Program-made: the position numbers and the translations under genes
In this document: positions 62,841-64,000 of the stretch, one piece after another
Layout of the letters: each line of letters opens with the position of its first letter
How positions within the stretch are numbered: the first letter of the stretch is position 1
The notes under the pieces: model-generated
The model's input: only the letters and a program-made list of their open reading frames with translations
The model's database searches: none
Told to the model about the DNA's origin: nothing
Source: Flabesymbios commensalis
Taxonomy: Eukaryota; Annelida; Polychaeta; Terebellida; Flabelligeridae
Length of the DNA: 64,000 bases
Direction: 5' to 3'
Assembly: GCA_964017125.1 (NCBI GenBank)
Contig: OZ024908.1
Span: forward strand, 80,599,499-80,663,498

Positions 62841-62908
62841 ATCAAATTTCGCACTAATCTCATTAATAACTTTTGAAGTAGTCAATGAAACGTCGACAAA
62901 TTTACAGG
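62841..62908 (+). repeat. Truncated monomer (68 bp), type A'-like left part
   Basis: Same as the copy at 61213, with the joint 1,628 bp further on (nine monomers plus one truncated copy). The partner has GAAGCACTTAATC. It is the only copy followed by a type F monomer instead of the ATTCATCAC-type E. Confidence 0.92.
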
Positions 62909-64000
62909 AAAATTTCACACTAATGTCATTAATAACTTTTGAAGCACTTAATCAATCTTCGCCAAATTTACAGGGCAGTTGCCGTAGTGCCAGCCGATGG
63001 TGCCTGCAAAATCACATGGAAAACGGTTGAGAATTGACGTCTGAATTGACGTCTAAATGAATAACTTTTAAAAATACTCAATCAAATTTTACACTAATCT
63101 CATTAATAACTTTTGAAGTAATTAATGAAACTCCGCCAAATTTACAGGGCAATTGCCGTAGTACCAGCCGATGGCGCCTGCAATATTACATGAAAAACGG
63201 TTGAGAATTAACGTCTGAATTGATGTCTAAATGAATAACTTTTGAAATACTCAATCAAATTTCGCACTAATCTCATTAATAACTTTTGAAGTAGTCAATG
63301 AAACGTCGACAAATTCACAGGGCAGTTGCCGTAGTACCAGCCGATGGTGCCTGCAAAATTACATGGAAAACGGTTAAGAATTGACGTCTGAATTGACGTC
63401 TAAATGAATAACTTTTGAAATACTCAATCAAATTTCACACTAATCTCAATAATAACTTTTGAAGTAGTCAATGAAACGTCGACAAATTCACAGGGCAATT
63501 GTCGTAGTACCAGCCGATGGTGCCTGCAAAATTACATGGAAAACGGTTGAGAATTGACGTCTGAATTGACGTCTCAATGAATAACTTTAAAAAATACTCA
63601 ATCAAATTTCACACTAATCTCATTAATAACTTTTGAAGTAATCAATGAAACTCCGCCAAATTTACAGGGCAGTTGCCGTAATACCTGCCGATGGTGCCTG
63701 CAAAATTACATGGAAAACGGTTAAGAATTGACGTCTGAATTGACGTCTAAATGAATTTTTTTTTAAAATACTCAATCAAATTTCAAACTAATCTCATTAA
63801 TAACTTTTGAAGTAATCAATGAAACTCCGCCAAATTTACAGGGCAGTTGCCGTAAGACCAGCCGATGGTGCCTGCAAAATTACATAGAAAACGGTTGAAA
63901 ATTGACGTCTGAATTGACGTCTAAATGAATAACTTTAAAAAATACTCAATCAAATTTTACACTATTCTCATTAATAACTTTTGAAGTAATCAATGAAACT

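Larger units (their letters stand above)
1..64000 (+). repeat. Satellite DNA array, 173/174-bp monomers, head to tail
   Basis: Every part of the window aligns to one monomer, entered here at ATCAAATTT. Recurring landmarks in each copy are CTCATTAATAAC or CTCAATAATAAC, then ACAGGGCA, CCGATGG or CCAATGG, ATTACATG, and a doubled GACGTCT motif near the end. Monomers ending TTTTGAAATACTCA are 173 bp and those ending TTTTAAAAATACTCA are 174 bp. All copies read in the same direction and I found no inverted copy, transposon, or stretch of unrelated sequence. GC is about 35 percent. There are no gaps of 300 bp or more that are not repeat. The strand given is arbitrary. Seen directly: tandem structure, lengths, orientation. 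Inferred: a heterochromatic, possibly centromeric, location in a eukaryote. The family is not one I recognise. Confidence 0.99.
60866..64000 (+). repeat. Right-hand mosaic block, return of older variants
   Basis: After E and F at 60866-61212 the sequence changes to types otherwise typical of 1-28 kb: A' monomers, the truncated monomer with its partner, the ATTCATCAC start of E, GATGTCTAAATG endings of F, and GGAAAACGG forms of D. An E-F-A-C-D-B-E-F run still lies between the two truncated copies. The window ends inside a monomer, so the array continues to the right. No gene is present. Confidence 0.88.

Noticed and set aside
1-64000. CRISPR array or other spacer-type repeat
   Set aside because: There are no unique spacers between repeats; monomers abut directly and the whole 173/174 bp is repeated. 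The pattern is satellite DNA.
1-64000. Coding tandem-repeat protein (174 is divisible by 3)
   Set aside because: About half the monomers are 173 bp and shift the frame, and stops occur in most frames of each monomer. No long frame spans several monomers.
1-64000. Telomeric repeats, tRNA or rRNA fragments
   Set aside because: No short telomere-type repeat, tRNA-like A and B box arrangement, or rRNA-like segment was seen; the entire window is accounted for by the satellite monomer.

Overview
The whole 64 kb window is one uninterrupted satellite DNA array. It consists of roughly 366 full head-to-tail copies of a monomer of 173 or 174 bp, plus six 68-bp truncated copies. All copies lie in the same orientation. 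I see no protein-coding gene, RNA gene, transposon insertion, CRISPR array or unique sequence. GC content is about 35 percent, counted on one monomer (43844-44017). Arrays this long with nested higher-order repeats (HORs) are typical of eukaryotic heterochromatin, especially centromeric or pericentromeric DNA. I do not recognise the satellite and cannot name the species. CpG is not depleted (6 seen versus about 5.3 expected in that monomer), which fits an invertebrate or other lightly methylated genome, but this is inference.

Diagnostic substitutions sort the monomers into six main families, here named A to F (my labels). In the most regular part, 57.6-60.9 kb, they run in the order E-F-A-C-D-B, giving a hexamer of about 1,042 bp. 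Most other arrangements look like rearrangements of this order, often joined through hybrid monomers (B/C, E/D, F/B, C/E, A/D) that mark likely unequal crossovers or gene conversion.

Layout: 1-4.7 kb is a mosaic of older variants. At 4.69-8.13 kb there is a 7-monomer HOR (1,215 bp, 2.8 copies). 8.1-16.1 kb is mosaic and holds two truncated monomers. 16.10-18.53 kb is a second, different 7-mer HOR (two copies). 18.5-29.8 kb is mosaic, sharing long blocks with 1-16 kb at offsets near 9.1, 10.0 and 11.9 kb, and holds two more truncated monomers. 29.78-32.90 kb is a tandem 9-mer (1,564-1,565 bp), whose cassette recurs at 35.86, 42.28 and 46.27 kb. 36.55-42.28 kb is a very regular 7-mer array (1,215 bp, four full copies plus five monomers). 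40.72-48.71 kb is a tandem 23-mer duplication (3,994 bp twice). 53.22-56.70 kb is a tandem 10-mer (1,737 bp twice). 57.57-60.87 kb carries 7-mer and 6-mer units in basic order. From about 61.2 kb the older variant types return, with two more truncated monomers.

The main biological reading is a layered satellite: a more homogeneous core (about 29-61 kb) flanked on both sides by more diverse, apparently older satellite. This resembles the layered expansion described for human alpha satellite, but the sequence and monomer families are different. The three longest reading frames (71 codons, minus strand) are chance frames inside the repeat.
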